Assembly: GCF_014212315.1 (NCBI RefSeq)
Contig: NZ_JACKXE010000001.1
Location: forward strand, 806,001 to 870,000
Direction of reading: 5' to 3'
Length of the DNA stretch: 64,000 nucleotides
Source: Nocardioides luti
GTDB lineage: Bacteria; Actinomycetota; Actinomycetes; Propionibacteriales; Nocardioidaceae
The position numbers and the translations under genes are program-made. The notes beneath the pieces are model-generated. The model was not told the origin of the DNA and did no database searches. It saw only the letters and a list, made by a program, of their open reading frames with translations. Shown here piece by piece: positions 17,237 through 24,893 of the stretch. How positions within the stretch are numbered: position 1 is the first letter of the stretch; each line of letters opens with the position of its first letter.

Positions 17237-18138
17237 CCACCGGCACCCTCGTCGGCCTGCTGGCGGCACTTGTCGCGGCGGTCCTGTTCGGCGGCGGCGC
17301 GGTCGTCCAGGCACACGCCGTACGCCGTCTGGACGGCACGCCGACCCGGATCGTCGACTTCCTGCTCCGGTCCGCGCGCGACCCGTGGACGCTCGCCGTC
17401 GTGGTGGCCTACCTCGTCGGCTTCGTGCTGCACGCGGTGGCGATCTGGCTGCTCCCGCTCTACCTCGCGCAGGCCGCCGTCGCGATGTCGCTGCCGGTCA
17501 CGGCCGTCGCCTCCACCGCGATCAAGGAGCGCCTGCGGCCGCTGCACTGGTGGGCGATCGCCGTGGTCGTCGTGGGCCTGGTGCTGCTGTCCGCCGCGTC
17601 CGGCGACCCCGGCTCGCTGGTGGTGCACTGGTACTTCGCCGCGCTCGTCTGGGCCGGCGCCCTGGCACTGGCCCTCGCGGGCTGGCGCGGGGTGCGGCTG
17701 GGCGGGGCGTCGCTGGGTTGGCTCGCCGGCCTCGGGTACGCCGGCTCCGCGATTGCCGTGCGGGGCGTCGGGACGCCGGTCTCGGCCGCGATCGTCATCG
17801 CGGGTGCGGCCGTCGTGGTCTACGGGGTGCTGGCGTTCTGGCTCTACTCGATCGCCCTGGACCGGGCACCGGTCTCGGCCAGCACCGCTCCCCTGATCGT
17901 GGGCGAGACGTTCTTCCCCGCGGTCGTCGGGGTGCTGCTGCTCGGGGACGGCGTGCGCCCGGGATGGTGGCCGGCCGTCGTCGGGGGGTTGGTCCTCTCG
18001 ACGGCCGGCGCCGTCCTCATCAGCAACGGCGACGCGGGCGCTGCCGCGTCCGGGGTCAGAAGTCGCGGCGCGAGGGCGACTGGGTCTTCGCCGCGTCCCG
18101 CTCCACGACCGGGTCGACGATCTCGTCGATCTTCGTGA
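17233..18138 (+). CDS. EamA/DMT-type integral membrane protein
   Basis: A 301-residue protein with about ten hydrophobic helices, starting with GTLVGLLAALVAAVLFGGGAVVQA and resembling the ten-helix drug/metabolite transporter fold in two halves. The substrate cannot be read. Its GTG overlaps the DUF3043 stop as GTGA. The last 27 residues are Arg/Ser/Pro-rich and are encoded in the 83 bp that overlap the 3' end of the opposite-strand aldo/keto reductase, so the true end may once have been earlier. It could also be a non-transporting relative of the family. Confidence 0.75.
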   Translation: MTTGTLVGLLAALVAAVLFGGGAVVQAHAVRRLDGTPTRIVDFLLRSARDPWTLAVVVAYLVGFVLHAVAIWLLPLYLAQAAVAMSLPVTAVASTAIKERLRPLHWWAIAVVVVGLVLLSAASGDPGSLVVHWYFAALVWAGALALALAGWRGVRLGGASLGWLAGLGYAGSAIAVRGVGTPVSAAIVIAGAAVVVYGVLAFWLYSIALDRAPVSASTAPLIVGETFFPAVVGVLLLGDGVRPGWWPAVVGGLVLSTAGAVLISNGDAGAAASGVRSRGARATGSSPRPAPRPGRRSRRSS

Positions 18139-19060
18139 GCAGCGCGGGGTCGAGCACGACGCCCGCGGCCTTGACGTTCTGGGTGACCTGCTCGGGCCGG
18201 CTCGCCCCGATGATCGCCGCGGACACGTTGTCGTTCTGCAGCACCCAGGCGACGGCGAGCTCGGCGAGGCTGAGCCCGGCCTCGTCGGCCAGCGGCTTGA
18301 GCTGCTGGACCCGCTCGAGGACGTCGTCCTGCATCCAGCGGCTGATCATGTCCGCGCCGCCCTTGGTGTCGGTGGCGCGCGAGCCCTCGGGCGGCTGCTG
18401 ACCGGGGAGGTACTTCCCGGTGAGCACGCCCTGCGCTATCGGCGACCAGACGATCTGGCCGATGCCGAGCTCCTCGCACGCCGGGACGACCTCGGACTCG
18501 ATGACCCGCCAGAGGAGGGAGTACTGCGGCTGGTTGGAGACCAGCGAGATCCTCAGCTCGCGCGCGAGGGCGTGGGCCGCGCGGATCTCCTCGGCCCGCC
18601 ACTCCGAGACCCCGATGTAGAGCGCCTTGCCCTGGTGCACGACGTCGGCGAAGGCCTCCATCGTCTCCTCGAGCGGGGTCTCGTAGTCGTAGCGGTGCGC
18701 CTGGTAGAGGTCGACGTAGTCGGTGCCGAGCCGGGTCAGCGAGCCGTTGATCGACTCCATGATGTGCTTGCGGGACAGGCCGTGGTCGTTGTGCTTGCCG
18801 GGGCCGGTCGGCCAGTAGACCTTCGTGAAGATCTCCAGGCCCTCGCGCCGCTCTCCCTTCAGGGCACGGCCGAGCACGCTCTCCGCCGCGGTGTTGGCGT
18901 AGACGTCGGCGGTGTCGAAGGTGGTGATGCCCTCCTCGAGGGCCTGCCGGACGCACGCCGTGGCGGCGTCCTCCTCCACCTGGGAGCCGTGGGTGAGCCA
19001 GTTGCCGTAGGCGATCTCCGAGATCTTGAGGCCGGAGCTTCCGAGGTTGCGAGTCTTCAT
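18056..19060 (-). CDS. Aldo/keto reductase
   Basis: A 334-residue NADPH-dependent oxidoreductase of the potassium-channel beta-subunit / YghZ subgroup. The catalytic tetrad is seen as Asp and Tyr in FDTADVYANTAAE, Lys in FTKVYWPTG and His in DLYQAHRYD. The late segment AAIIGASRPEQVTQN binds the cofactor phosphate. ATG at 19060 has TACGGT at 19067-19072, six bases upstream (leaderless). The 3' end overlaps the convergent membrane protein gene by 83 bp. The physiological substrate is unknown. Confidence 0.92.
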   Translation of the reverse strand: MKTRNLGSSGLKISEIAYGNWLTHGSQVEEDAATACVRQALEEGITTFDTADVYANTAAESVLGRALKGERREGLEIFTKVYWPTGPGKHNDHGLSRKHIMESINGSLTRLGTDYVDLYQAHRYDYETPLEETMEAFADVVHQGKALYIGVSEWRAEEIRAAHALARELRISLVSNQPQYSLLWRVIESEVVPACEELGIGQIVWSPIAQGVLTGKYLPGQQPPEGSRATDTKGGADMISRWMQDDVLERVQQLKPLADEAGLSLAELAVAWVLQNDNVSAAIIGASRPEQVTQNVKAAGVVLDPALLTKIDEIVDPVVERDAAKTQSPSRRDF

Positions 19061-19105
19061 GGGGCGACCGTACCCACCCGCAGAAGGCGTACGCCGAGGG
19101 GTGGA

Positions 19106-20179
19106 TCAGGCGTCGTAGTCGAGGACCACGCGCTCGGCCGTGGGGTGCGACTGGCAGGTCAGGACGTAGCCGCGCTCGACCTCCTCGGGCTCCAGGGCGT
19201 AGTTGACGTCCATCGCCACCGAGCCCTCGACGACCCGCGCGCGGCAGGTGCCGCAGACCCCGCCCTTGCACGCGAAGGGCAGGTCGGACCGCACCCGCAG
19301 CGCCGCCTCGAGCACGGGCACGTCGTCCGGGCGGAGGTCGAAGTCGGAGGCCCGGCCGTCCAGGCGGATCGTCACCTGCGCGGCCCCCTCGGCCCCACCG
19401 GCGAGCTCAGCGACCGGCGCCCGCGTGACGGGGTCCGCGTGGAAGAGCTCGGTGTGGATGCGGCCGGTGCCGCCGGCGTCCGTGATCGCCCCGCGCAGCT
19501 CGGCGACCATCTGCTGCGGTCCGCAGAGGAACCAGTCGTCGACGGTGTCGGCCGGCACCAGCGCGTCGAGGATCCCGCGCAGCCGCTCCGCGTCGAGCCG
19601 CCCCGAGAACAGCTCGACGTCCTGGGCCTCGCGGGAGAGCACGTGGACGATCTGGAAGCGGTCGGGGAAGCGGTCCTTCAGGTCGTGCACCTCGTCGAGG
19701 AACATCACGGTGCGGTGGGTGCGGTTCGCGTAGACGAGCGTCACCCGCGCCCCCGGCTCGCCCTCCAGCAGCGCCGCGACGATCGACAGGACCGGCGTGA
19801 TGCCCGAGCCGGCCGCGATGGCGACGTACGTCCGGCGCGCGGTGGGGTCAAGCTCGGTGGTGAAGCGCCCGGCCGGGGTCATCACCTCGAGCTCGTCGCC
19901 GACGCGGAGCCGGTCGAGCACGCCCTCGCTGAACGCTCCCCCGGGCAGCCGCTTGACGCCGATGCGCAGCACCCGCGAGGAGGGCGCGGTGCAGAGGGAG
20001 TAGCTGCGGCGCACGTCGTCGCCGGTGCGGATGCTGAGGTGCTGGCCGTGCACGAAGGCGTAGTCGTCGGCCAGCTCGGGCGGGACCGCGAAGGTCACCG
20101 CCACGGCGTCGTCGGTCAGGGGATCGATCGCCGCGACCCGCAGGGGGTGGAAGGCGGCGCGGTGGGAGGTCGGGGTCAC
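19106..20179 (-). CDS. paaE: Phenylacetyl-CoA epoxidase reductase subunit PaaE
   Basis: A 357-residue electron-transfer subunit that passes electrons from NADPH to the di-iron epoxidase. An FAD-binding ferredoxin-reductase module (RRSYSLCTAP, VAIAAGSGITPVLS, FLCGPQQMV) is followed by a C-terminal plant-type 2Fe-2S domain with CKGGVCGTC and a final cysteine in YVLTCQSHPT. The GTG start at 20179 directly follows the paaD stop. It is the last gene of paaABCDE. The rest of the phenylacetate pathway (paaK, paaG, paaZ) is not in the window. Confidence 0.95.
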   Translation of the reverse strand: MTPTSHRAAFHPLRVAAIDPLTDDAVAVTFAVPPELADDYAFVHGQHLSIRTGDDVRRSYSLCTAPSSRVLRIGVKRLPGGAFSEGVLDRLRVGDELEVMTPAGRFTTELDPTARRTYVAIAAGSGITPVLSIVAALLEGEPGARVTLVYANRTHRTVMFLDEVHDLKDRFPDRFQIVHVLSREAQDVELFSGRLDAERLRGILDALVPADTVDDWFLCGPQQMVAELRGAITDAGGTGRIHTELFHADPVTRAPVAELAGGAEGAAQVTIRLDGRASDFDLRPDDVPVLEAALRVRSDLPFACKGGVCGTCRARVVEGSVAMDVNYALEPEEVERGYVLTCQSHPTAERVVLDYDA

Positions 20180-20683
20180 TCAGAGGGCCTTGAAGTGGTC
20201 GAAGGGCTCGCGGCAGGACTGGCACACCCAGAGGGACTTGCAGGCCGTCGAGCCGAAGCGGCTGGACTCGCGGGTGTCGAGGCTGCCGCACTGGGGGCAG
20301 CGCACGGCGAGCGTGAGCGGGACCGTGCCGTCGGCGCCGCGCGGGTGCGGCGGGGCGATGCCGTACGCCGCCAGCTTGGTGCGGGCCTCGTCGGTCATCC
20401 AGTCGGTGGTCCACGCGGGGGCGAGGACGAACTCGACGTCGACGTGCTGGTAGCCCGCCTGGGTGAGCGCGTCGACCAGGTCGGTGCTGATCGTCTCCAT
20501 GGCGGGGCAGCCGGAGTAGGTCGGCGTGATCTGCACGTGCACCCGGCCCTGGTCGTCCTCGGTCACGTCCCGCAGGATGCCGAGGTCGGCGATCGTGACG
20601 ACCGGGAGCTCGGGGTCGAGGACGTCCGCGGCGATCTTCCAGGCACCCGAGCGGCTCTCGCCGACCGAGCCCGTGGCGGTCAC
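20180..20683 (-). CDS. paaD: Phenylacetyl-CoA epoxidase assembly protein PaaD
   Basis: A 167-residue protein of the MIP18/DUF59 family, thought to help Fe-S or di-iron assembly of the epoxidase. An N-terminal DUF59 domain shows DPELPVVTIADLGILRDV and TPTYSGCPAMETI. The PaaD-specific C-terminal zinc ribbon has CPQCGS and CQSCREPFDHFKAL. GTG at 20683 overlaps the paaC stop as GTGA; another GTG one codon upstream is possible. It lies between paaC and paaE as in other phenylacetate operons. Confidence 0.94.
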   Translation of the reverse strand: MTATGSVGESRSGAWKIAADVLDPELPVVTIADLGILRDVTEDDQGRVHVQITPTYSGCPAMETISTDLVDALTQAGYQHVDVEFVLAPAWTTDWMTDEARTKLAAYGIAPPHPRGADGTVPLTLAVRCPQCGSLDTRESSRFGSTACKSLWVCQSCREPFDHFKAL

Positions 20684-21432
20684 CACGACGCCTCGGGGTG
20701 CGAGCGGGCGAGGTGCTGCATCTCGGCGAGCAGGTAGCCCATCTGCTCGGTGTGCCGGCCCTGCCGGCCGCCGCCGATCGCGTCGCGGACCTGCGGCACC
20801 ACGAGCGTCGCCTCGGCGAGGACGTCCTCGACGCGGGTGAGGACGGTGGAGTGCAGGTGCGGCGGGTCGACCGCGACCCCGGCCGCGACCAGGTCGGCGT
20901 CGACGGGTGCGAAGAGCTCGGCGAGGTAGGGCCACTCCGCGTCCAGCGCGTCCTGCATCCGGGCGTGGGACTCGTCGGTGCCGTCGCCCAGCCGCACGAC
21001 CCAGCGGGAGGCGTGGTCGACGTGGTAGGCGACCTCCTTGACGGCCTTGCCGGCCACGCCGGACAGGGTGGCGTCGGTGCTGGTGGCGAGGGCGGCGTAC
21101 AGCTCGTGCTGCCAGGTCGAGAACAGCAGCAGCCGCGCCATCGCGACGCCGAAGTCGGTCTGGGCGCGCTCGACCAGCCACACGTTGCGGAAGTCGCGCT
21201 CGTCGCGGAAGTAGGCCAGCTCGTCCTCGCCGCGACCGTTGCCCTCGACCTGCCCGGCGTAGGCCAGGAGCGTGCGGGCCTGCCCGAGCTGGTCGAGGCC
21301 GATGTTGGCGAGCGCCACGTCCTCCTCGAGCTGCGGGGCGCGGCTGATCCACCACCCCATCCGCTGGGCGGAGACGAGGGCGTCGTCGGCGAGCCCCAGG
21401 ACGTAGCCGAAGAGCCGGTCGTCGCCCCTCAC
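20680..21432 (-). CDS. paaC: Phenylacetyl-CoA epoxidase structural subunit PaaC
   Basis: A 250-residue ferritin-fold subunit that pairs with PaaA but normally lacks the di-iron centre. Helical segments typical of the family are seen, such as GLADDALVSAQRMGWWISRAP, ALANIGLDQLGQARTLL and EVAYHVDHASRWVVRLGDGT. The GTG at 21432 overlaps the paaB stop as GTGA. The C-terminus (GYLLAEMQHLARSHPEASW) matches the usual PaaC end. Confidence 0.95.
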   Translation of the reverse strand: MRGDDRLFGYVLGLADDALVSAQRMGWWISRAPQLEEDVALANIGLDQLGQARTLLAYAGQVEGNGRGEDELAYFRDERDFRNVWLVERAQTDFGVAMARLLLFSTWQHELYAALATSTDATLSGVAGKAVKEVAYHVDHASRWVVRLGDGTDESHARMQDALDAEWPYLAELFAPVDADLVAAGVAVDPPHLHSTVLTRVEDVLAEATLVVPQVRDAIGGGRQGRHTEQMGYLLAEMQHLARSHPEASW

Positions 21433-21710
21433 AGGTGCTCCACGCCCTCGGGGACGTCGTAGAAGGTCGGGTGCCGGTAGATCTTGTCGGCGGCCGGGTC
21501 GAAGAACGCGTCGCGCTGGTCGGGGCTGGACGCGACGATCTCGGCGGCCGGGACCACCCACAGCGAGACACCCTCCTGCCGGCGGGTGTAGACGTCGCGG
21601 GCGTTGCGCAGCGCCATCTCGGCGTCGGGGGCGTGCAGCGAGCCCACGTGCACGTGCGAGAGGCCGCGGCGCGAGCGCACGAAGACCTCCCAGAGCGGCC
21701 AGTCCCTCAC
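21429..21710 (-). CDS. paaB: Phenylacetyl-CoA epoxidase subunit PaaB
   Basis: A 93-residue bridging subunit of the PaaABC(E) complex. It shows [26 protein letters not shown], a near-consensus PaaB opening, then [23 protein letters not shown] and [16 protein letters not shown]. The GTG at 21710 overlaps the paaA stop as GTGA. The gene's small size and its place between paaA and paaC are both as expected. Confidence 0.96.
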   Translation of the reverse strand: MRDWPLWEVFVRSRRGLSHVHVGSLHAPDAEMALRNARDVYTRRQEGVSLWVVPAAEIVASSPDQRDAFFDPAADKIYRHPTFYDVPEGVEHL

Positions 21711-22714
21711 GCGACGACCGCCTCGGTGCGCCGGGCCGCCTGCTTGTCGGCGTAGGCGTTGGCCGCGTCGCGGACCCAGGCGCCGTCCTCGTGGGCGCGG
21801 ACCCGGTGCGACAGCCGCTGCTCGTTGCACGGCCCGTTGCCCTTGATGACCTCGAAGAGCTCGGTGAAGTCGACGGTGCCGAAGTCGTAGTGGCCGCGCT
21901 CCTCGTTCCACCGGATCTCCGGGTCGGGCAACGTCAGCCCGAGCGCCTCGGCCTGCGGCACCGTCATGTCGACGAAGCGCTGGCGCAGGTCGTCGTTGGA
22001 GAAGCGCTTGATCCCCCACGCCATCGACTGCGCGGAGTTCGGGGAGTCGTCGTCCGGCGGGCCGAACATCATCAGCGAGGGCCACCAGGTGCGGTCGACG
22101 GCGTCCTGCGCCATCGCCTTCTGGGCCGGGGTCCCGTGGCTGAGGGTGTGCAGGATCTCGAAGCCCTGCCGCTGGTGGAAGGACTCCTCCTTGCACACGC
22201 GGACCATCGCGCGGGCGTAGGGGCCGTAGGAGCAGCGGCACAGCGGGACCTGGTTGACGATCGCCGCGCCGTCGACCAGCCAGCCGATCGCCCCGACGTC
22301 GGCCCAGGTCAGCGTGGGGTAGTTGAAGATCGAGGAGTACTTCTGCCGCCCGGAGTGCAGCTGGTCCAGCAGGTCGGCCCGGTCGACGCCGAGCGTCTCC
22401 GCGGCGGCGTACAGGTAGAGGCCGTGGCCGGCCTCGTCCTGGACCTTCGCCATCAGGATCGCCTTGCGGCGCAGGCTGGGCGCGCGGCTGATCCAGTTGC
22501 CCTCGGGCTGCATCCCGATGATCTCGGAGTGCGCGTGCTGGGCGATCTGGCGCACCAACGTGCGGCGGTAGGCCTCCGGCATCACGTCGCGAGGCTCCAC
22601 CCGGCCGTCCCCGGCGAGCAGCGCCGTGAACTCGGCCGGGTCGTCACCCGGGTGGTCGGTGGCGCGCGGCCCGGCGGGCCGCTCGTCGGGGGCGGTGAAG
22701 TCGTTGCCGTACAC
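21707..22714 (-). CDS. paaA: Phenylacetyl-CoA epoxidase catalytic subunit PaaA
   Basis: The 335-residue di-iron subunit that epoxidises the ring of phenylacetyl-CoA. Iron-ligand helices are visible in [20 protein letters not shown] and [16 protein letters not shown] (E...ExxH). The substrate region [22 protein letters not shown] is also typical. Two GTG starts compete: 22714 is preferred because TAGCGT at 22722-22727 lies seven bases upstream, a leaderless layout; 22723 would overlap that box. It heads paaABCDE, with every gene touching or overlapping the next. Confidence 0.95.
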   Translation of the reverse strand: MYGNDFTAPDERPAGPRATDHPGDDPAEFTALLAGDGRVEPRDVMPEAYRRTLVRQIAQHAHSEIIGMQPEGNWISRAPSLRRKAILMAKVQDEAGHGLYLYAAAETLGVDRADLLDQLHSGRQKYSSIFNYPTLTWADVGAIGWLVDGAAIVNQVPLCRCSYGPYARAMVRVCKEESFHQRQGFEILHTLSHGTPAQKAMAQDAVDRTWWPSLMMFGPPDDDSPNSAQSMAWGIKRFSNDDLRQRFVDMTVPQAEALGLTLPDPEIRWNEERGHYDFGTVDFTELFEVIKGNGPCNEQRLSHRVRAHEDGAWVRDAANAYADKQAARRTEAVVA

Positions 22715-22721
22715 GTCGACC

Positions 22722-22742
22722 ACGCTACCAGCGTTTGTTACA
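22722..22742 (-). promoter_or_regulatory. paaA promoter with short palindrome
   Basis: TAGCGT (22722-22727, minus strand) is the likely -10 box. TTGTTACAA at 22734-22742 is a 9-bp palindrome just upstream of it, in an A/T-rich patch unusual for this genome. It is a plausible operator for a phenylacetate repressor; the regulator is not in the window. Confidence 0.45.
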
Positions 22743-22799
22743 ACTCTCAGCACTACGGGCGATGCGACGTAACATTCGCCCAGGAGGGACACTGGGCCC

Positions 22800-23345
22800 A
22801 TGAGCAGCCCCACCGCCGACGTGTCCGTCCGCATCGCCTGGGGCGACGACGCCGGCGCCATCGCCGAGCTCCAGCTCCGCACGTGGCGCACGTCGTACGC
22901 CGACCTCGTGCCCATGGACGCGCTGCCCACCGACGTGGCGGGGGCCGCGGAGGCGTGGCGGCAGTCGCTCGCCGCGTCGAAGGACGCCCGCAACCGGGTC
23001 CTGGTCGCGCTGGAGCGCAACCGGGTCGTCGGCTTCGCGATCACCTCCCCCGCCGCCGACCCCGACTGCGACCCCGTCGCCGACGCCGAGCTGATGGAGC
23101 TCACGATCGACCCCGACGAGCGCGGCAAGGGCCACGGCTCGCGCCTCCTCCAGGCGGCCGTCGACACGATGCGGGCCGACCGCTTCACGCGTGCCGTGCT
23201 CTGGGCGATGTCGACCGACGACGCCCTGCGCGGCTTCCTCACCGAGGCCGGCTGGGCCCCCGACACCGCCCACCGGGAGCTCGACCTCGACGGGGACGGC
23301 ACCACCCGGGTCCGCCAGGTGCGGCTGCACACGCAGTTCTCCTGA
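22800..23345 (+). CDS. GNAT-family N-acetyltransferase
   Basis: A 181-residue GNAT protein. [15 protein letters not shown] near residue 31 and the acetyl-CoA motif [20 protein letters not shown] near 103 define the fold; [18 protein letters not shown] is the usual motif B region. It is divergent from paaA. A TAACAT box at 22770-22775 and AGGAGGG eleven bases before the ATG give it a conventional short leader, unlike many neighbours. The substrate is unknown, and a link to phenylacetate metabolism is only positional. Confidence 0.88.
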   Translation: MSSPTADVSVRIAWGDDAGAIAELQLRTWRTSYADLVPMDALPTDVAGAAEAWRQSLAASKDARNRVLVALERNRVVGFAITSPAADPDCDPVADAELMELTIDPDERGKGHGSRLLQAAVDTMRADRFTRAVLWAMSTDDALRGFLTEAGWAPDTAHRELDLDGDGTTRVRQVRLHTQFS

Positions 23346-23462
23346 CCCGGGCCGGGCGATTGGATCGTTCACTTGAATTGCCGGCGGATCGGGCGATCAT
23401 GGAAGCCGCCGGTGCACCCCCCGAAGTCCGAGGGGCTCGGATCCGGACAGATCGGGAACACC

Positions 23463-23684
23463 ATGCTGGGTCCGCTGCCCCGTCTCTACCGCTCGCTGGT
23501 CATCGCCGCCATCCTCCTCGTCGGCGTCGCCGGGGGCGCCTGGATCGCCTACGTCAGTGCCCTCCCGCTCGCCGCGACCGTCGGCGCCCTGTGCGGCGCG
23601 GTGCTCGCGCTCGGCATCGCCTTCGTGATGGTGCACGACTTCTCCCACCCCCGCCGTCCCGCCCGCGCCGTACGCCGTCCCTGA
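23463..23684 (+). CDS. Small membrane protein (73 aa)
   Basis: No named family is recognised. The 73-residue product has two transmembrane helices (SLVIAAILLVGVAGGAWIAYV and AATVGALCGAVLALGIAFVMV) and a basic tail, DFSHPRRPARAVRRP, with Arg clusters on the cytosolic side. ATG at 23463 was chosen; the frame is open further upstream but that part is not membrane-like and has no ribosome site. It is separated by 37 bases from azlC, which has its own -10 box. Confidence 0.6.
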   Translation: MLGPLPRLYRSLVIAAILLVGVAGGAWIAYVSALPLAATVGALCGAVLALGIAFVMVHDFSHPRRPARAVRRP

Positions 23685-23721
23685 GCCCCGGCTGCACCCC
23701 GGCCGGTCCTAGGATCGGCCG

Positions 23722-24435
23722 GTGACCGAGCCCGCCCTGCCCGCCACCGAGCGCCGGGCGATCGTGCGCGACAGCCTGGGCGTCGGGCTGGCGACCGGTG
23801 TGTACGGCGTCAGCTTCGGCGCCGTCGGGGTGGCGGCCGGCCTGAGCGTGGCCCAGACCTGCCTGCTCTCGCTGCTGATGTTCACGGGCGCCTCGCAGTT
23901 CGCGCTCGTGGGCGTGCTCGCGGCGGGCGGTGGGCCGTTCGCCGGCGCCCTGACGGCCCTGCTGCTGGGCACCCGCAACACGCTCTACGGCCTGCGGCTC
24001 GCGTCCCTGCTCGACTGGCGGGGCGGGCGCCGCGCGCTGGCGGCGCACGTGCTGATCGACGAGTCGACGGCGATGTCGGTGACCCGGGGCTCGACGGCGG
24101 CCGCCCGCGTCGGCTTCCTGACCACCGGGGTCTCGATCTTCGTGATGTGGAACCTCGCCACGCTGGCGGGCGCCGTCGCGGGCACCAGCCTGGGTGACCC
24201 GCGCGTCTACGGGCTCGACGCCGCGGTGGGCGGGGCCTTCCTGGCGCTGCTGTGGCCGCGGCTGCGGGAGCGGCGCAACCAGGTCGTCGCCGTGGCGGCC
24301 GCCGCCGTGGCCCTCGGCATCGTCCCGCTCTCCCCCGCCGGCGTGCCCGTCCTGGCCGCGGCCGGCGTCGCCCTGCTCGCGGGCGTGCTGACCCGCGACG
24401 CCGTGGACCCCACCGAGATCCCGGAGGGGCCGTGA
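23722..24435 (+). CDS. azlC: AzlC-family branched-chain amino acid exporter, large subunit
   Basis: A 237-residue inner-membrane protein that, with AzlD, exports branched-chain amino acids. It shows the family start (DSLGVGLATGVYGVSFGAVGVAAGLSVAQTC, residues about 17-47), FTGASQFALVGVLAAGG and GTRNTLYGLRLASLL, followed by several helices. GTG at 23722 has TAGGAT at 23710-23715, six bases upstream (leaderless). Its stop overlaps azlD as GTGA. The exact exported substrate is inferred from the family. Confidence 0.92.
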   Translation: MTEPALPATERRAIVRDSLGVGLATGVYGVSFGAVGVAAGLSVAQTCLLSLLMFTGASQFALVGVLAAGGGPFAGALTALLLGTRNTLYGLRLASLLDWRGGRRALAAHVLIDESTAMSVTRGSTAAARVGFLTTGVSIFVMWNLATLAGAVAGTSLGDPRVYGLDAAVGGAFLALLWPRLRERRNQVVAVAAAAVALGIVPLSPAGVPVLAAAGVALLAGVLTRDAVDPTEIPEGP

Positions 24436-24734
24436 GCACCTGGCTGGCGCTCGTGGTCGCCGGCGTCGGCTGCTACCTGCTCAAGCTCGCCGGGCTGTCG
24501 GTGCCGCCGCGCGTCCTCGAGCGCCCGCTCGTCGCGCGGGTCGCCGACCTGATCCCGGTCGCCCTGCTCGCCGCCCTCGTCGCCGTCCAGGTGGTCGGGC
24601 GCGGGCAGGACCTGGTCCTCGACGCCCGCGCGGCCGGCCTGGCGGCGGCCGTGGTGCTGCTGCTCCTGCGCGCGCCGTTCCTCGTCGTGGTCTTCGGCGC
24701 CGCCCTGGTCGCCGCGCTCGTGCGGCTGGCCTGA
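24432..24734 (+). CDS. azlD: AzlD-family branched-chain amino acid exporter, small subunit
   Basis: A 100-residue partner of AzlC with about four helices. The family motif VGCYLLKLAGLSVPPRVLERPLV, about residues 12-34, is followed by LIPVALLAALVAVQVV and LRAPFLVVVFGAALVAALVRL. It is translationally coupled to azlC by GTGA and followed 28 bases later by a strong terminator hairpin, so the two genes form a closed operon. Confidence 0.92.
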   Translation: MSTWLALVVAGVGCYLLKLAGLSVPPRVLERPLVARVADLIPVALLAALVAVQVVGRGQDLVLDARAAGLAAAVVLLLLRAPFLVVVFGAALVAALVRLA

Positions 24735-24762
24735 GCACGCCGTCGTCGAGCCGGAACGACCA

Positions 24763-24792
24763 GGGCCCGCACCGGAGATCCGGTGCGGGCCC
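24763..24792. terminator. Strong hairpin between azlD and the M4 protease
   Basis: A perfect 13-bp stem, GGGCCCGCACCGG / CCGGTGCGGGCCC, carries an AGAT loop. It lies between two convergent genes and can terminate both. Confidence 0.85.
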
Positions 24793-24893
24793 CTCTCGTC
24801 CCCCCAGTCAGGGGAGGACGGTCGTGCGGAGTGACCCCGCTCCCTCCGTAGGCCGCCACGAAGGGGCCGAGAGCGGGGCCACGCCCACGCACG

